This document shows, piece by piece, positions 1-5,633 of a stretch of 9,717 nt of DNA. The notes beneath the pieces were generated by a model. That model was not told the origin of the DNA. It was given only the letters and a program-made list of their open reading frames with translations, and ran no database searches. Position numbers and translations under genes: made by a program. The DNA lies in assembly GCA_902496595.1 (NCBI GenBank), contig CABVBV010000076.1:1-9717 (forward strand), read 5' to 3'. Each line of letters opens with the position of its first letter. Positions within the stretch are counted from its first letter, which is position 1. The stretch comes from an uncultured Eubacteriales bacterium. Lineage in GTDB: Bacteria; Bacillota; Clostridia; Oscillospirales; Oscillospiraceae.

Positions 1-149
1 GGGCAGGAACCTGTCCCGAGTTGCTCCGGCCACGCTAAAACGAAACCTGGCGCTAATTAACACCAGGCCTCGTAAGGTTCTTAACTTCCATTCTGCTCAG
101 GAATTGTGGGATGCTGAGCTCAACTCCTGTTGCACTTAGTTTGACAAGT
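1..149 (+). mobile_element. Right-hand end of an IS30-family insertion sequence (partial)
   Basis: The segment consists of the C-terminal codons of an IS30-like transposase followed directly by a stretch, TGTTGCACTTAG then TTTGACAAGT (about 129-149), that resembles the terminal inverted repeats of Firmicute IS30 elements as I remember them. The gene runs into this putative repeat, as is common in the family. The left end and target duplication lie outside the window, so the exact boundary near base 149 is inferred. The flank just after it (161-172) is one arm of a hairpin found complete at 3040-3067. Confidence 0.6.
2..139 (+). CDS. IS30-family transposase, C-terminal fragment
   Basis: An open frame enters from the left edge in frame 2 and stops at TAG 137-139, leaving 45 codons. 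It contains LALINTRPRKVLNFHSAQEL, which matches the conserved end of IS30 transposases (an N-x-RPRK-x-L motif followed by a short S/T-A/P-x-E-L helix), just after the catalytic DDE core. In the full protein this core would cut and join the element ends. The fragment is truncated by the window edge, not visibly by mutation, so the complete gene may be intact upstream. The family call rests on this short motif only. The stop codon lies inside the presumed right inverted repeat. Confidence 0.65.
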   Translation, partial: GRNLSRVAPATLKRNLALINTRPRKVLNFHSAQELWDAELNSCCT

Positions 150-203
150 CACTCTTGTAAAAGGCGGGCGAAAACTTGGGGCGCGTGGAGGCAAGGCACG
201 CGC

Positions 204-236
204 AAAAAGGCTCCCCTTGCGCAGGGGAGCCTTTTT
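204..236 (+). terminator. Rho-independent terminator, potentially bidirectional
   Basis: A perfect 13-base-pair stem (204-216 with 224-236) has a 7-base loop. Its core is GGCTCCCC/GGGGAGCC and it is flanked by AAAAA on the left and TTTTT on the right, so each strand ends in a U-run. It would stop transcripts leaving the IS element on the plus strand, and transcripts continuing leftwards past the kinase gene on the minus strand. Confidence 0.85.
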
Positions 237-294
237 AGGGTGAACCCCCTCCTGCTCCGCCCGGCGTTATGGTTACGCGCCAACGCGATCGTAG

Positions 295-316
295 GGCGCA
301 TCGACCTCGATGCGCC
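295..316. repeat. REP-like palindrome 1
   Basis: GGCGCATCGA (295-304) is followed by CC and its exact reverse complement (307-316), giving a 10-base-pair stem. It is preceded by GTAG, as in many dispersed intergenic palindromes of high-GC clostridia. It has no U-run, so it is not an obvious terminator. Confidence 0.6.
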
Positions 317-322
317 GCAAAC

Positions 323-351
323 AGGGGGAACCCCCGGCGAGGGTTCCCCCT
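323..351. repeat. REP-like palindrome 2
   Basis: AGGGGGAACCC (323-333) and GGGTTCCCCCT (341-351) form an exact 11-base-pair stem around a 7-base loop. It stands directly next to palindrome 1 and carries no U-run on either side. Confidence 0.6.
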
Positions 352-388
352 GACCCCCTCCTGCGCTATTATGAGCATTAAGGGCCTT

Positions 389-429
389 CCGCGCTCTGCG
401 GAGCGCGGCCAGGGGGCGCCGCCCCCTGG
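389..429. repeat. Two abutting palindromes 3 and 4
   Basis: CCGCGCTC (389-396) pairs with GAGCGCGG (401-408) around TGCG. CCAGGGGGC (409-417) pairs with GCCCCCTGG (421-429) around GCC. The two stems abut with no spacer, which suggests a composite dispersed repeat rather than two independent terminators. Confidence 0.6.
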
Positions 430-436
430 ACTCCTG

Positions 437-460
437 CCCGCTTTTTTGTAAAAAAGCGGG
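437..460 (-). terminator. Hairpin after the histidine kinase gene, possible terminator
   Basis: CCCGCTTTTTT (437-447) and AAAAAAGCGGG (450-460) form an 11-base-pair stem with a 2-base loop, starting about 10 bases beyond the kinase stop codon at 471. The position suits a terminator for the regulator-kinase operon. However, neither strand has a U-run after the stem, so it may instead be the first member of the palindrome cluster or a 3' processing stop. Confidence 0.4.
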
Positions 461-470
461 GCAAAAAACT

Positions 471-2255
471 TCAGACTTGCGCCAGCGGCAGCGTCACGGT
501 AAAGGCAACGCCTTTGTCCCGGTTCTCCACCGCGCAGCCGCCGCCGTGCGCCAGCGCCGCCACTCGGACGATCGCCAGGCCCAGGCCCGTGCCGCCGCTC
601 TCGCGGCTCCGGGACTTGTCGCCTCGGTAGAACGGCTCGAACAAATGCGGCAGGTCGTCCTCGGCTACCTGCTCGCCGTCGTTATACAACGTCAGCACCG
701 CCTCTGCGCCGTCGGCTCTGAGGCTCACGCGTATCTCGCCGCCGTCCGAACAGTGCCGCAGCGCGTTCGTCGCGAGGTTTGCCGTGAGCTGGGCCAGCCG
801 CTCGCGGTCGCCCATGACGTATGAGGCCTGCAAGTCCAGCTCGAGCCTCAGCCCGCGCTGCCGCAGGCCCAGCTCCAGCGGCGCCCAGACCTCGCGCACA
901 AGGCCCGAGAGCTCCAATGGCTCCTTCGCTATCGCCCCGTCCTCGAGCCGCGACAGCTCCAGCAGCTGCGCCACGAGCCGGGCCATGCGGTCGCTCTCGT
1001 CCAACACGATGTCCAGATACTGCCCGCGCTTTCCCGCGTCTATGTCCTCGCGCAGCGCCTCGGCGTGCGTGCGGATGACGGCCAGCGGCGTTTTGAGCTC
1101 GTGCGCCGCCGAGCGCGTGAACTCCCGCTCGCGCTCGAGCTGGCCCGCCAGCCGCGCCTGAGCGACATTGAAGGCCGACGCCAGCGCGTTCAGCTCCGTC
1201 ACAGGGCCGTTTTCCGCGCAGTGTCCGGACTCAGCGCCGCGGCAGAGCTCCTCCACCGGCCCCGTCACCTTCCTTGACAGGTACGCGGCCAGGCACAGAG
1301 AGACCGCCGCCGTCAGCAGCAGCGTGCTCAGGTATGTGAACGTCTGGCTCTCCACCGCCGCCCGGCCCGGCTCGGTCTGCGCCGAGATCATGCTCGTCAT
1401 GCCGCCGCCGTGCGCGTTTATCCTCAGGCTGCCGCCGCTCGTCAGCACGCTGCGCGCCTCGCCGGCAAGGCCGCGGTCTATTATCGCCTGGGCCTCGCGG
1501 AAGTTTTCCAGCCTGCGCTCCATGTCGGCGCCAGAGTACCCCTCGTCGCTTGACGCCGGGATCAGCACACTGGCCGCTTGGAGGTACCTCAGCTCAACCG
1601 TGACCGGCTCCTCGCCCTGCATGGACGTCTCGAAGGAGGCCGCAAGCTCCCCGTCCGGGGCCACTATCTCTATCTTCCGCACGTCCAGCGAGTATCCCTC
1701 GCGCACAAAGCCGGTCACGTGCGCGGTGCAGCCGAGCAGGGATGACGGGCTCACGGCGGTCGTGCCGTCCGCGTCGAGCGTTAAAGATGAGGATGCGCCC
1801 ATGTCCATCAGCCAGTGCGCAAAGGCCAGCTGTCCCTCGTCGTCCAGGCCCTCGTCGAGCCAGAAGTACCAGAGCCGGCCTGTGCTGAATCCGTCCTCGT
1901 ACCCGCTGCCCCAGGCGAGCTGGCTGCGGAACTCGCCGCCCTCGCCGTCTCTTACCAGCAGGGCCATCGCGCTCTCGCCGATGCCCGTCAGGCTCATTGA
2001 AGCCCAGCTGAGGTTGGAGCGCAGATAGTCCCCGGCATACTCGGCGCTGTCGCCCTCAAGCCGCTCGAGGTGCAGATCAAGCACGGTCTGAAGGTCGCGC
2101 CGAAGGCCGTTTATGGTCGAGTCCGCTTTCAGCTCGAGCTCGTCCCTCGCGGCGGCGGTGAGCAGGGCCATGCAGCCGAGCCAGAGCAGGGCGAAGGCCA
2201 GAAACAGCGGCAGGGCGATACGCCTTCGGAGCCTGCGCGGCTTTGAAAGACCCAT
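471..2255 (-). CDS. Two-component sensor histidine kinase
   Basis: This 594-residue membrane kinase is the sensor partner of the response regulator just upstream. A basic N-terminus leads into membrane helix 1 (about 13-35), then an extracytoplasmic region of about 270 residues with no domain I recognise, helix 2 (about 306-326), a HAMP-like linker, and the dimerisation domain with AAHELKTP (phospho-accepting H385). The ATP-binding domain has an N box with N493 and N497, a degenerate G1 (NDGEQV), FEPFYRGDKSRSRESGG and a G2 box GTGLGLAIV near 556-563. I chose ATG 2255. GAGGAGGT ends 7 bases before it, whereas an in-frame GTG at 2261 would sit almost on top of that site. Only two bases separate the regulator's TGA from this ATG, so the pair is probably translationally coupled. 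The ligand cannot be read from the sequence. The kinase assignment itself is very secure. Confidence 0.95.
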   Translation of the reverse strand: MGLSKPRRLRRRIALPLFLAFALLWLGCMALLTAAARDELELKADSTINGLRRDLQTVLDLHLERLEGDSAEYAGDYLRSNLSWASMSLTGIGESAMALLVRDGEGGEFRSQLAWGSGYEDGFSTGRLWYFWLDEGLDDEGQLAFAHWLMDMGASSSLTLDADGTTAVSPSSLLGCTAHVTGFVREGYSLDVRKIEIVAPDGELAASFETSMQGEEPVTVELRYLQAASVLIPASSDEGYSGADMERRLENFREAQAIIDRGLAGEARSVLTSGGSLRINAHGGGMTSMISAQTEPGRAAVESQTFTYLSTLLLTAAVSLCLAAYLSRKVTGPVEELCRGAESGHCAENGPVTELNALASAFNVAQARLAGQLEREREFTRSAAHELKTPLAVIRTHAEALREDIDAGKRGQYLDIVLDESDRMARLVAQLLELSRLEDGAIAKEPLELSGLVREVWAPLELGLRQRGLRLELDLQASYVMGDRERLAQLTANLATNALRHCSDGGEIRVSLRADGAEAVLTLYNDGEQVAEDDLPHLFEPFYRGDKSRSRESGGTGLGLAIVRVAALAHGGGCAVENRDKGVAFTVTLPLAQV

Positions 2256-2257
2256 GT

Positions 2258-2926
2258 TCACACCTCCTCGAGCCGGTAGCCGGACTTGAAAACGGTCTTT
2301 ATCTGCTCGCCGGCCTCCCCGAGTGCCGAGCGCAGGCTGCGTATCCGCACGTCAACGGCCCTGTCGCCGCCCTCGAAGTCGAGACCCCAGACCCGGTCGA
2401 GCAGCTGCTCGCGGCTGAGCACGCGGCCGCGGTTGCGCATGAGGCAGCAGAGCAGCTCGTATTCCCGAGGCTGGAGCTTCACCGGCTCGCCCGACACGGC
2501 GCAGGAGCGTGCGCCCGTGTCGAGCTCTATTGCCCCGCAGACGATGAGGCCGGCCCCGTCCCCGCCGCCGCCGCGCCTGATGAGCGCCTCGGTCTTCGCC
2601 AGCAGCACGGCCAGCGAGAAGGGCTTCGTCACGTAGTCGTCGCAGCCGAGCGCGTAGCCGCGCAGCACGTCCCGCTCCGAGCCGAGCGCCGTGAGGAACA
2701 GTATCGGCACCCGGCTTTTCCGCCTCAGCGCCTCGCAGGCGGTAAAGCCGTCGAGCTCGGGCATGAGCACGTCGAGCAGTACCGCGTCGTAGTCGTTGTC
2801 GCGCATGAGGTCGAGCGCCTCTGCCCCGTTTCTCGCAAGGTCGCAGCCGAGACCGTGGCTCACGAAATAGTCGCGCACGACGTCCCGAATCCGCGCCTCG
2901 TCCTCCACAATGAGTACGCAGCTCAT
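2258..2926 (-). CDS. OmpR/PhoB-family response regulator
   Basis: A 222-residue cytoplasmic transcription regulator that receives phosphate from the kinase encoded directly downstream. The receiver domain (about 2-115) has the acidic pair E8-D9, phospho-acceptor D52 in LLDVLMPELDG, T79 and K101 in DYVTKPF. A glycine-rich linker (119-125) leads to a winged-helix DNA-binding domain (about 128-222) with LQPREYELLCCLMRNRGRVLS and the C-terminal VDVRIRSLRSALG and KSGYRLE motifs typical of OmpR/PhoB proteins. The ATG at 2926 has GGGAGG eight bases upstream and begins the receiver fold at once (MSCVLIVEDE). The frame stays open to 3055, but the extra 43 codons run through the probable promoter. Its own upstream region carries an 11-base-spaced direct repeat, which suggests autoregulation. 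The regulated genes are unknown; the lipoprotein gene just upstream on the same strand is one candidate. Confidence 0.95.
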   Translation of the reverse strand: MSCVLIVEDEARIRDVVRDYFVSHGLGCDLARNGAEALDLMRDNDYDAVLLDVLMPELDGFTACEALRRKSRVPILFLTALGSERDVLRGYALGCDDYVTKPFSLAVLLAKTEALIRRGGGGDGAGLIVCGAIELDTGARSCAVSGEPVKLQPREYELLCCLMRNRGRVLSREQLLDRVWGLDFEGGDRAVDVRIRSLRSALGEAGEQIKTVFKSGYRLEEV

Positions 2927-2934
2927 GTATATCG

Positions 2935-2940
2935 CCTCCC
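2935..2940 (-). promoter_or_regulatory. Ribosome binding site deciding the regulator start
   Basis: The minus-strand GGGAGG lies eight bases before ATG 2926. It supports this start over the upstream in-frame ATG at 3055, which has no comparable site. Confidence 0.8.
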
Positions 2941-2947
2941 TGATTGC

Positions 2948-2980
2948 AGGATAGCACATACATTTGTCCAAATTATGTCC
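2948..2980 (-). promoter_or_regulatory. Putative regulator-operon promoter with a direct-repeat box
   Basis: On the minus strand, an extended -10-like TGCTATCCT (hexamer at 2948-2953) is preceded by two GGACA repeats (2976-2980 and 2965-2969) exactly 11 bases apart. OmpR/PhoB regulators bind direct repeats with this spacing. The repeats sit where a -35 would be, and no good -35 hexamer is present, which fits an activator-dependent promoter. The assignment rests on pattern and position only. Confidence 0.4.
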
Positions 2981-3039
2981 GTTCGCGCAGCGGAGTGCGA
3001 TCCCTTTTTCCGAAGAAGTCAGGGCCTCCTTTGACAAGT

Positions 3040-3067
3040 TTCGCCCGCCTTTCACAAGGCGGGCGAA
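3040..3067 (-). terminator. Hairpin terminator after the lipoprotein gene
   Basis: TTCGCCCGCCTT (3040-3051) and AAGGCGGGCGAA (3056-3067) form a perfect 12-base-pair stem with a TCAC loop, 12 bases after the lipoprotein stop. On the minus strand it is followed by a poor U-run (ACTTGTC). On the plus strand it is followed by GTTTT. It probably separates the lipoprotein transcript from the regulator-kinase operon, though read-through is possible. Confidence 0.65.
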
Positions 3068-3078
3068 GTTTTGGATGT

Positions 3079-5445
3079 TCAGCGCTGCTCGTTCACGTAG
3101 AGCGAGACGCGGTCTTGTATTATGGCGGCAACCTGTTCAGCCGTTTTGGTGTTGGCGAAGAAGGATTGAAGTTCGTCGTTTATTATCTCCATGACGTTTT
3201 TATCATAGGCATTTGTGCGGTCGGTGGAGGCTATCAGGTCGCGCAGGCCCTGGGCCTCTTCCTTTGTCATGGCGTAGAAGTTCAGCTCGAAGTCGCCCCA
3301 GCCGATGGTACCGGCGGGCAGCTCCTCGACCTTGCCGGTCTCGGGATTCTTGTAGGTCTCCTTCTTCATCGCCTCGGCCTCCGCGGCGTCATAGGCTTTC
3401 AGATTCAGCGGGAAACCGTCCATGTAGCGGGCCGACTTGTAGTACTCCTCGCTCAGCAGGCCGCGCACGAAGCTCCAGGCGGCGTCCATGTTCCGGCAGG
3501 TGGCGCTGATGCTCAGCGGGTCTCCGGCGAGGCTGATGAGGTTGCCTACGCCCTCTGCTGTGGGATAGCCCTTGAAGGTCGCCTCGCCCTTCGTCGAAGT
3601 GACGCAGGTCTGGTAGTCGCGGAAGTCCCGCAGCTCGTAGGGCATCAGCAGCTGCCGGCCCTCGGCAAGGAGCTGGTAGGGGCTCGTGCCGAATTCATCG
3701 TACTGGAAGTCCTCCGGGAAGAGCCGGCTGAAGTTCAAAACGTCGATGAAGTCCTGGTTGTTGAAGCTGCACTCGCCCTTCTGCCAGTCCACATAGCGGT
3801 CAAGGCCGAAGCGCAGCATACTGTCGAGCACAACGGCCCTGGTCATGCCCTGACCGAGGATGTACTTCGCCTCCGGATGGGCCTTTATGACCTCCTGCAT
3901 CTGGGAGAGCGTCCAGCCGGGCTCCTTGCCCACGGTGTCGGACTTGCCCACGAGGGTTATGAGCCCGAAGCTGGGCGAGATGGAGTAGAGCTTGCCGTCA
4001 GTTTCGACGGCCTTGAGCACCGGGGCCATGAAGCTGTCGCGCCTGAGTTCCTTGTCGCTGTCCAGCAGCTCGTATATGTCCTTCAGCAGGCCTCTTGCAG
4101 CGTAGCGCGCCATGGGCAGGTCGGTGGTGACAAAGAGGTCGGGCACGTTGCCGCTTATTATCTCGGTGTTGAGCTTCGTGATGCCGGCGGAATAGTCATC
4201 CTGGGTGGCGTACTGCGAATAGTCCGTCACCTCTATGCGGGCGTCCTTGCTGGACGTGTTGAAGTTGAGTATGGCCCGGCTGAGGTTGGGGCTCACATAG
4301 TTGCAGGCGAGGCGCAGCGTCACGATTTTGGCCGCCTCGGCGGGGTCGAGCTTGGTGAGGCGGTAGAGCTCGGTGCGCTCGGTGTCGAAGTTGTTCACGA
4401 AGCAGTTTATCCCGCCGTCCTCGCTCAGGTAGACGCCGTTGACCTGGTTTGCGTCTATGCCGCAGTCGAGCAGGCCCGCGAGCTGGGTGCTCTCGCCCGA
4501 GGAGGCGTCGAGGCCGTAGATGTAGAGGCTGTCGAGATAGCCGCAGGAGTATTTGCCGCCGCCGAAGCAGGCGTTGCCGGCGTTCTGGGGCAGGCTTATG
4601 CCGCTGCCGAAGGTCTTGGCCGCAAAGTCCACAGGCCGGAGCTCAAAGTTGCCCTCGCTGCGCCCGCTGATGGCCGCACGCCCGTCGGAGAGCCGGATGA
4701 CGCCGTCCCACCAGCCGGGCAGGGCCTCGGCGCCCAGGAATTTGCCGCCCGCGCCGAACAGGGCCGCCACGTTCATGTCGAAGATGACGCAGAGGTTGCC
4801 GTCCGCGTCCGAATACATGGCGGTCATGCTCAGATCGTCGCCGGCCTCGGGATTGGCCTTCTTCACCGCCTCGTACACGGGCCCGAGCTCGATCTTGAGC
4901 TTCTCCGCCGCCGTCTCCGGGTCTATGAGGCGAATGACGCTCAGGTCGTGCTCCTTGGCGTATTCGTACTTGTCCGCGTCGTCGCCCGAGAAGTTCGGCG
5001 GCAGGTCGTAGCTCGTGCCGCTCTGCGACTCGTAGAGCCAGAGCCCGGCCTTAGAGGGGACGATGGAGCTCAACTGTACGCGCCGGTTCTCAAGCCCCTC
5101 AGGCGCCTCTACGGCCTTGTAGGCCGAGAGCTTTTCCGCCTTGCCGCCCTCGAGCGGCGCTGTCCAGAGCTCCACGGGCTCGCCCTTGTGCTCCTCGTCC
5201 TCCCACCAGCCGCGGCTGGTGGAGAAATATACCTTGCCGTCCGCAACGGCCTTTGTGTCCATGAAGCCGTCAAAGCCGTCCAGCTTCCTGCGCTCGGCCC
5301 TCCAGACACTGCTGGAAGCCTCGCCCTGGCCGCCGCCCGGAGCCTTGCCGCCCGGCCCCGCGGGCGACGCCCCGCAGCCGGATATGAGCCCCAGCGCCAG
5401 CACCAGCGCCGAGATGAGCGCTAACGCACGCTTTCCGTTTTTCAT
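3079..5445 (-). CDS. Lipoprotein with propeller-like N-domain and extracellular solute-binding C-domain
   Basis: A 788-residue exported lipoprotein. The basic start MKNGKR, hydrophobic stretch 7-22 and lipobox ISGC put the lipidated cysteine at C24. A Gly/Pro/Ser linker to about residue 47 follows. Residues about 50-375 contain repeated short beta-type strands with DG turns (ADGKVYF, DADGNLCVIF, SEDGGINCFV) that suggest a beta-propeller-like domain; this is inferred from pattern. Residues about 376-788 look like a family-1 (sugar/peptide ABC) solute-binding protein, with TLRLACNY, AILNFN, EIISGNVPDLF, TDGKLYSISPSFGL, AAWSFVRGLL and the ending TAEQVAAIIQDRVSLYVNEQ. At roughly 410 residues, that domain alone has the usual size of the family. 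The N-domain is therefore an addition. No permease or ATPase gene is nearby, so it may act as an orphan binding or sensing protein or use components encoded elsewhere. ATG 5445 has GGAGG eight bases upstream. Confidence 0.85.
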   Translation of the reverse strand: MKNGKRALALISALVLALGLISGCGASPAGPGGKAPGGGQGEASSSVWRAERRKLDGFDGFMDTKAVADGKVYFSTSRGWWEDEEHKGEPVELWTAPLEGGKAEKLSAYKAVEAPEGLENRRVQLSSIVPSKAGLWLYESQSGTSYDLPPNFSGDDADKYEYAKEHDLSVIRLIDPETAAEKLKIELGPVYEAVKKANPEAGDDLSMTAMYSDADGNLCVIFDMNVAALFGAGGKFLGAEALPGWWDGVIRLSDGRAAISGRSEGNFELRPVDFAAKTFGSGISLPQNAGNACFGGGKYSCGYLDSLYIYGLDASSGESTQLAGLLDCGIDANQVNGVYLSEDGGINCFVNNFDTERTELYRLTKLDPAEAAKIVTLRLACNYVSPNLSRAILNFNTSSKDARIEVTDYSQYATQDDYSAGITKLNTEIISGNVPDLFVTTDLPMARYAARGLLKDIYELLDSDKELRRDSFMAPVLKAVETDGKLYSISPSFGLITLVGKSDTVGKEPGWTLSQMQEVIKAHPEAKYILGQGMTRAVVLDSMLRFGLDRYVDWQKGECSFNNQDFIDVLNFSRLFPEDFQYDEFGTSPYQLLAEGRQLLMPYELRDFRDYQTCVTSTKGEATFKGYPTAEGVGNLISLAGDPLSISATCRNMDAAWSFVRGLLSEEYYKSARYMDGFPLNLKAYDAAEAEAMKKETYKNPETGKVEELPAGTIGWGDFELNFYAMTKEEAQGLRDLIASTDRTNAYDKNVMEIINDELQSFFANTKTAEQVAAIIQDRVSLYVNEQR

Positions 5446-5477
5446 CAATGTGTCCTCCATAACTGTATTGAATGCTG

Positions 5478-5491
5478 TACTAAGTGTAGTA
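5478..5491. promoter_or_regulatory. Small dyad with a canonical BlaI half-site near the lipoprotein start of transcription
   Basis: TACT (5478-5481) and AGTA (5488-5491) form a dyad. Within it, TGTAGT at 5485-5490 equals the half-site recognised by BlaI/MecI repressors. It lies just downstream of the predicted lipoprotein transcription start (about 5493), a position suited to repression. Only one half-site is a good match, so the function is uncertain. Confidence 0.3.
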
Positions 5492-5499
5492 GCACAGAT

Positions 5500-5528
5500 A
5501 GGGTAACATCGGCGAAACGCCAGGTCAA
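5500..5528 (-). promoter_or_regulatory. Predicted promoter of the lipoprotein gene
   Basis: On the minus strand, TTGACC (5528-5523) is followed after 17 bases by TACCCT (5505-5500) in an extended -10 context, TGTTACCCT. The predicted start near 5493 leaves a leader of about 48 bases. Confidence 0.55.
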
Positions 5529-5530
5529 CG

Positions 5531-5552
5531 TAAGAACTGTGAACAATTCTTA
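5531..5552. promoter_or_regulatory. 22-base dyad between the two divergent promoters
   Basis: TAAGAACTGT (5531-5540), GA, then ACAATTCTTA (5543-5552) form 10-base arms with one mismatch. The dyad has no U-run and sits just upstream of both -35 elements, so an operator for a dimeric regulator is more likely than a terminator. It does not match the BlaI pattern: its TGT/ACA half-sites face the other way. Confidence 0.4.
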
Positions 5553-5573
5553 AGGTTTCTGAAGACTGCCGTG

Positions 5574-5602
5574 TTGACAAGTGTAGACAGACATGATAAA
5601 CT
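5574..5602 (+). promoter_or_regulatory. Promoter of the repressor-protease operon
   Basis: A perfect TTGACA (5574-5579), a 17-base spacer and an extended -10, TGATAAACT (hexamer TAAACT 5597-5602), make this the best sigma-A promoter in the window. The start is expected near 5609, giving a leader of about 25 bases. Confidence 0.85.
5576..5585. promoter_or_regulatory. BlaI-like operator 1 overlapping the -35
   Basis: GACA-AG-TGTA fits the BlaI/MecI pattern TACA-NN-TGTA with one mismatch. It overlaps the -35 hexamer and would block polymerase. It shares the 8-mer GTAGACAG with operator 2. Confidence 0.55.
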
Positions 5603-5607
5603 GAGTT

Positions 5608-5617
5608 TACAAACGTA
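5608..5617. promoter_or_regulatory. BlaI-like operator 2 over the transcription start
   Basis: TACA-AA-CGTA again fits TACA-NN-TGTA with one mismatch. Its centre is 32 bases from that of operator 1, about three helical turns, so two repressor dimers would sit on the same DNA face. GTAGACAG recurs at 5615-5622, as at 5583-5590. Confidence 0.55.
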
Positions 5618-5620
5618 GAC

Positions 5621-5627
5621 AGGAGGG
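5621..5627 (+). promoter_or_regulatory. Ribosome binding site of the repressor gene
   Basis: AGGAGGG ends six bases before ATG 5634. It is a near-perfect anti-16S match that fixes the start. Confidence 0.85.
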
Positions 5628-5633
5628 AACGCC

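Larger units (their letters stand above)
150..470. other. Gene-free, hairpin-rich intergenic region
   Basis: No convincing gene is present between the IS end and the kinase stop. The short open frames here have no recognisable motif or good ribosome site and run through strong palindromes. What the region does hold is six hairpins in a row (204-236, 295-316, 323-351, 389-408, 409-429, 437-460), plus a 12-base direct repeat ACCCCCTCCTGC at 244-255 and 353-364. The palindromes at 295-316 and 323-351 look like the dispersed REP-type repeats that are frequent in high-GC gut clostridia. That comparison is from memory and not tested here. Confidence 0.6.

Noticed and set aside
111..353. An 80-codon open frame after the IS end
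   Set aside because: It overlaps the transposase end, the terminator at 204-236 and a REP-like palindrome, and it lacks a ribosome site and any motif.
150..470. CRISPR array or tRNA cluster
   Set aside because: The palindromes differ from one another and are not regularly spaced, and no cloverleaf or anticodon arm can be drawn.
1168..2028. A 286-codon plus-strand open frame inside the kinase gene
   Set aside because: Serine- and proline-rich shadow translation with no motif, opposite a clear histidine kinase.
2927..3055. Upstream start for the response regulator adding 43 residues
   Set aside because: The added part covers the probable promoter and part of the terminator hairpin region, and the internal ATG at 2926 has a strong GGGAGG.
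2944..5424. An 826-codon plus-strand open frame antisense to the lipoprotein gene
   Set aside because: It mirrors the minus-strand gene, has no ribosome site or domain, and its residues look like GC-rich shadow coding. The minus-strand frame has a lipobox, a good ribosome site and solute-binding motifs.
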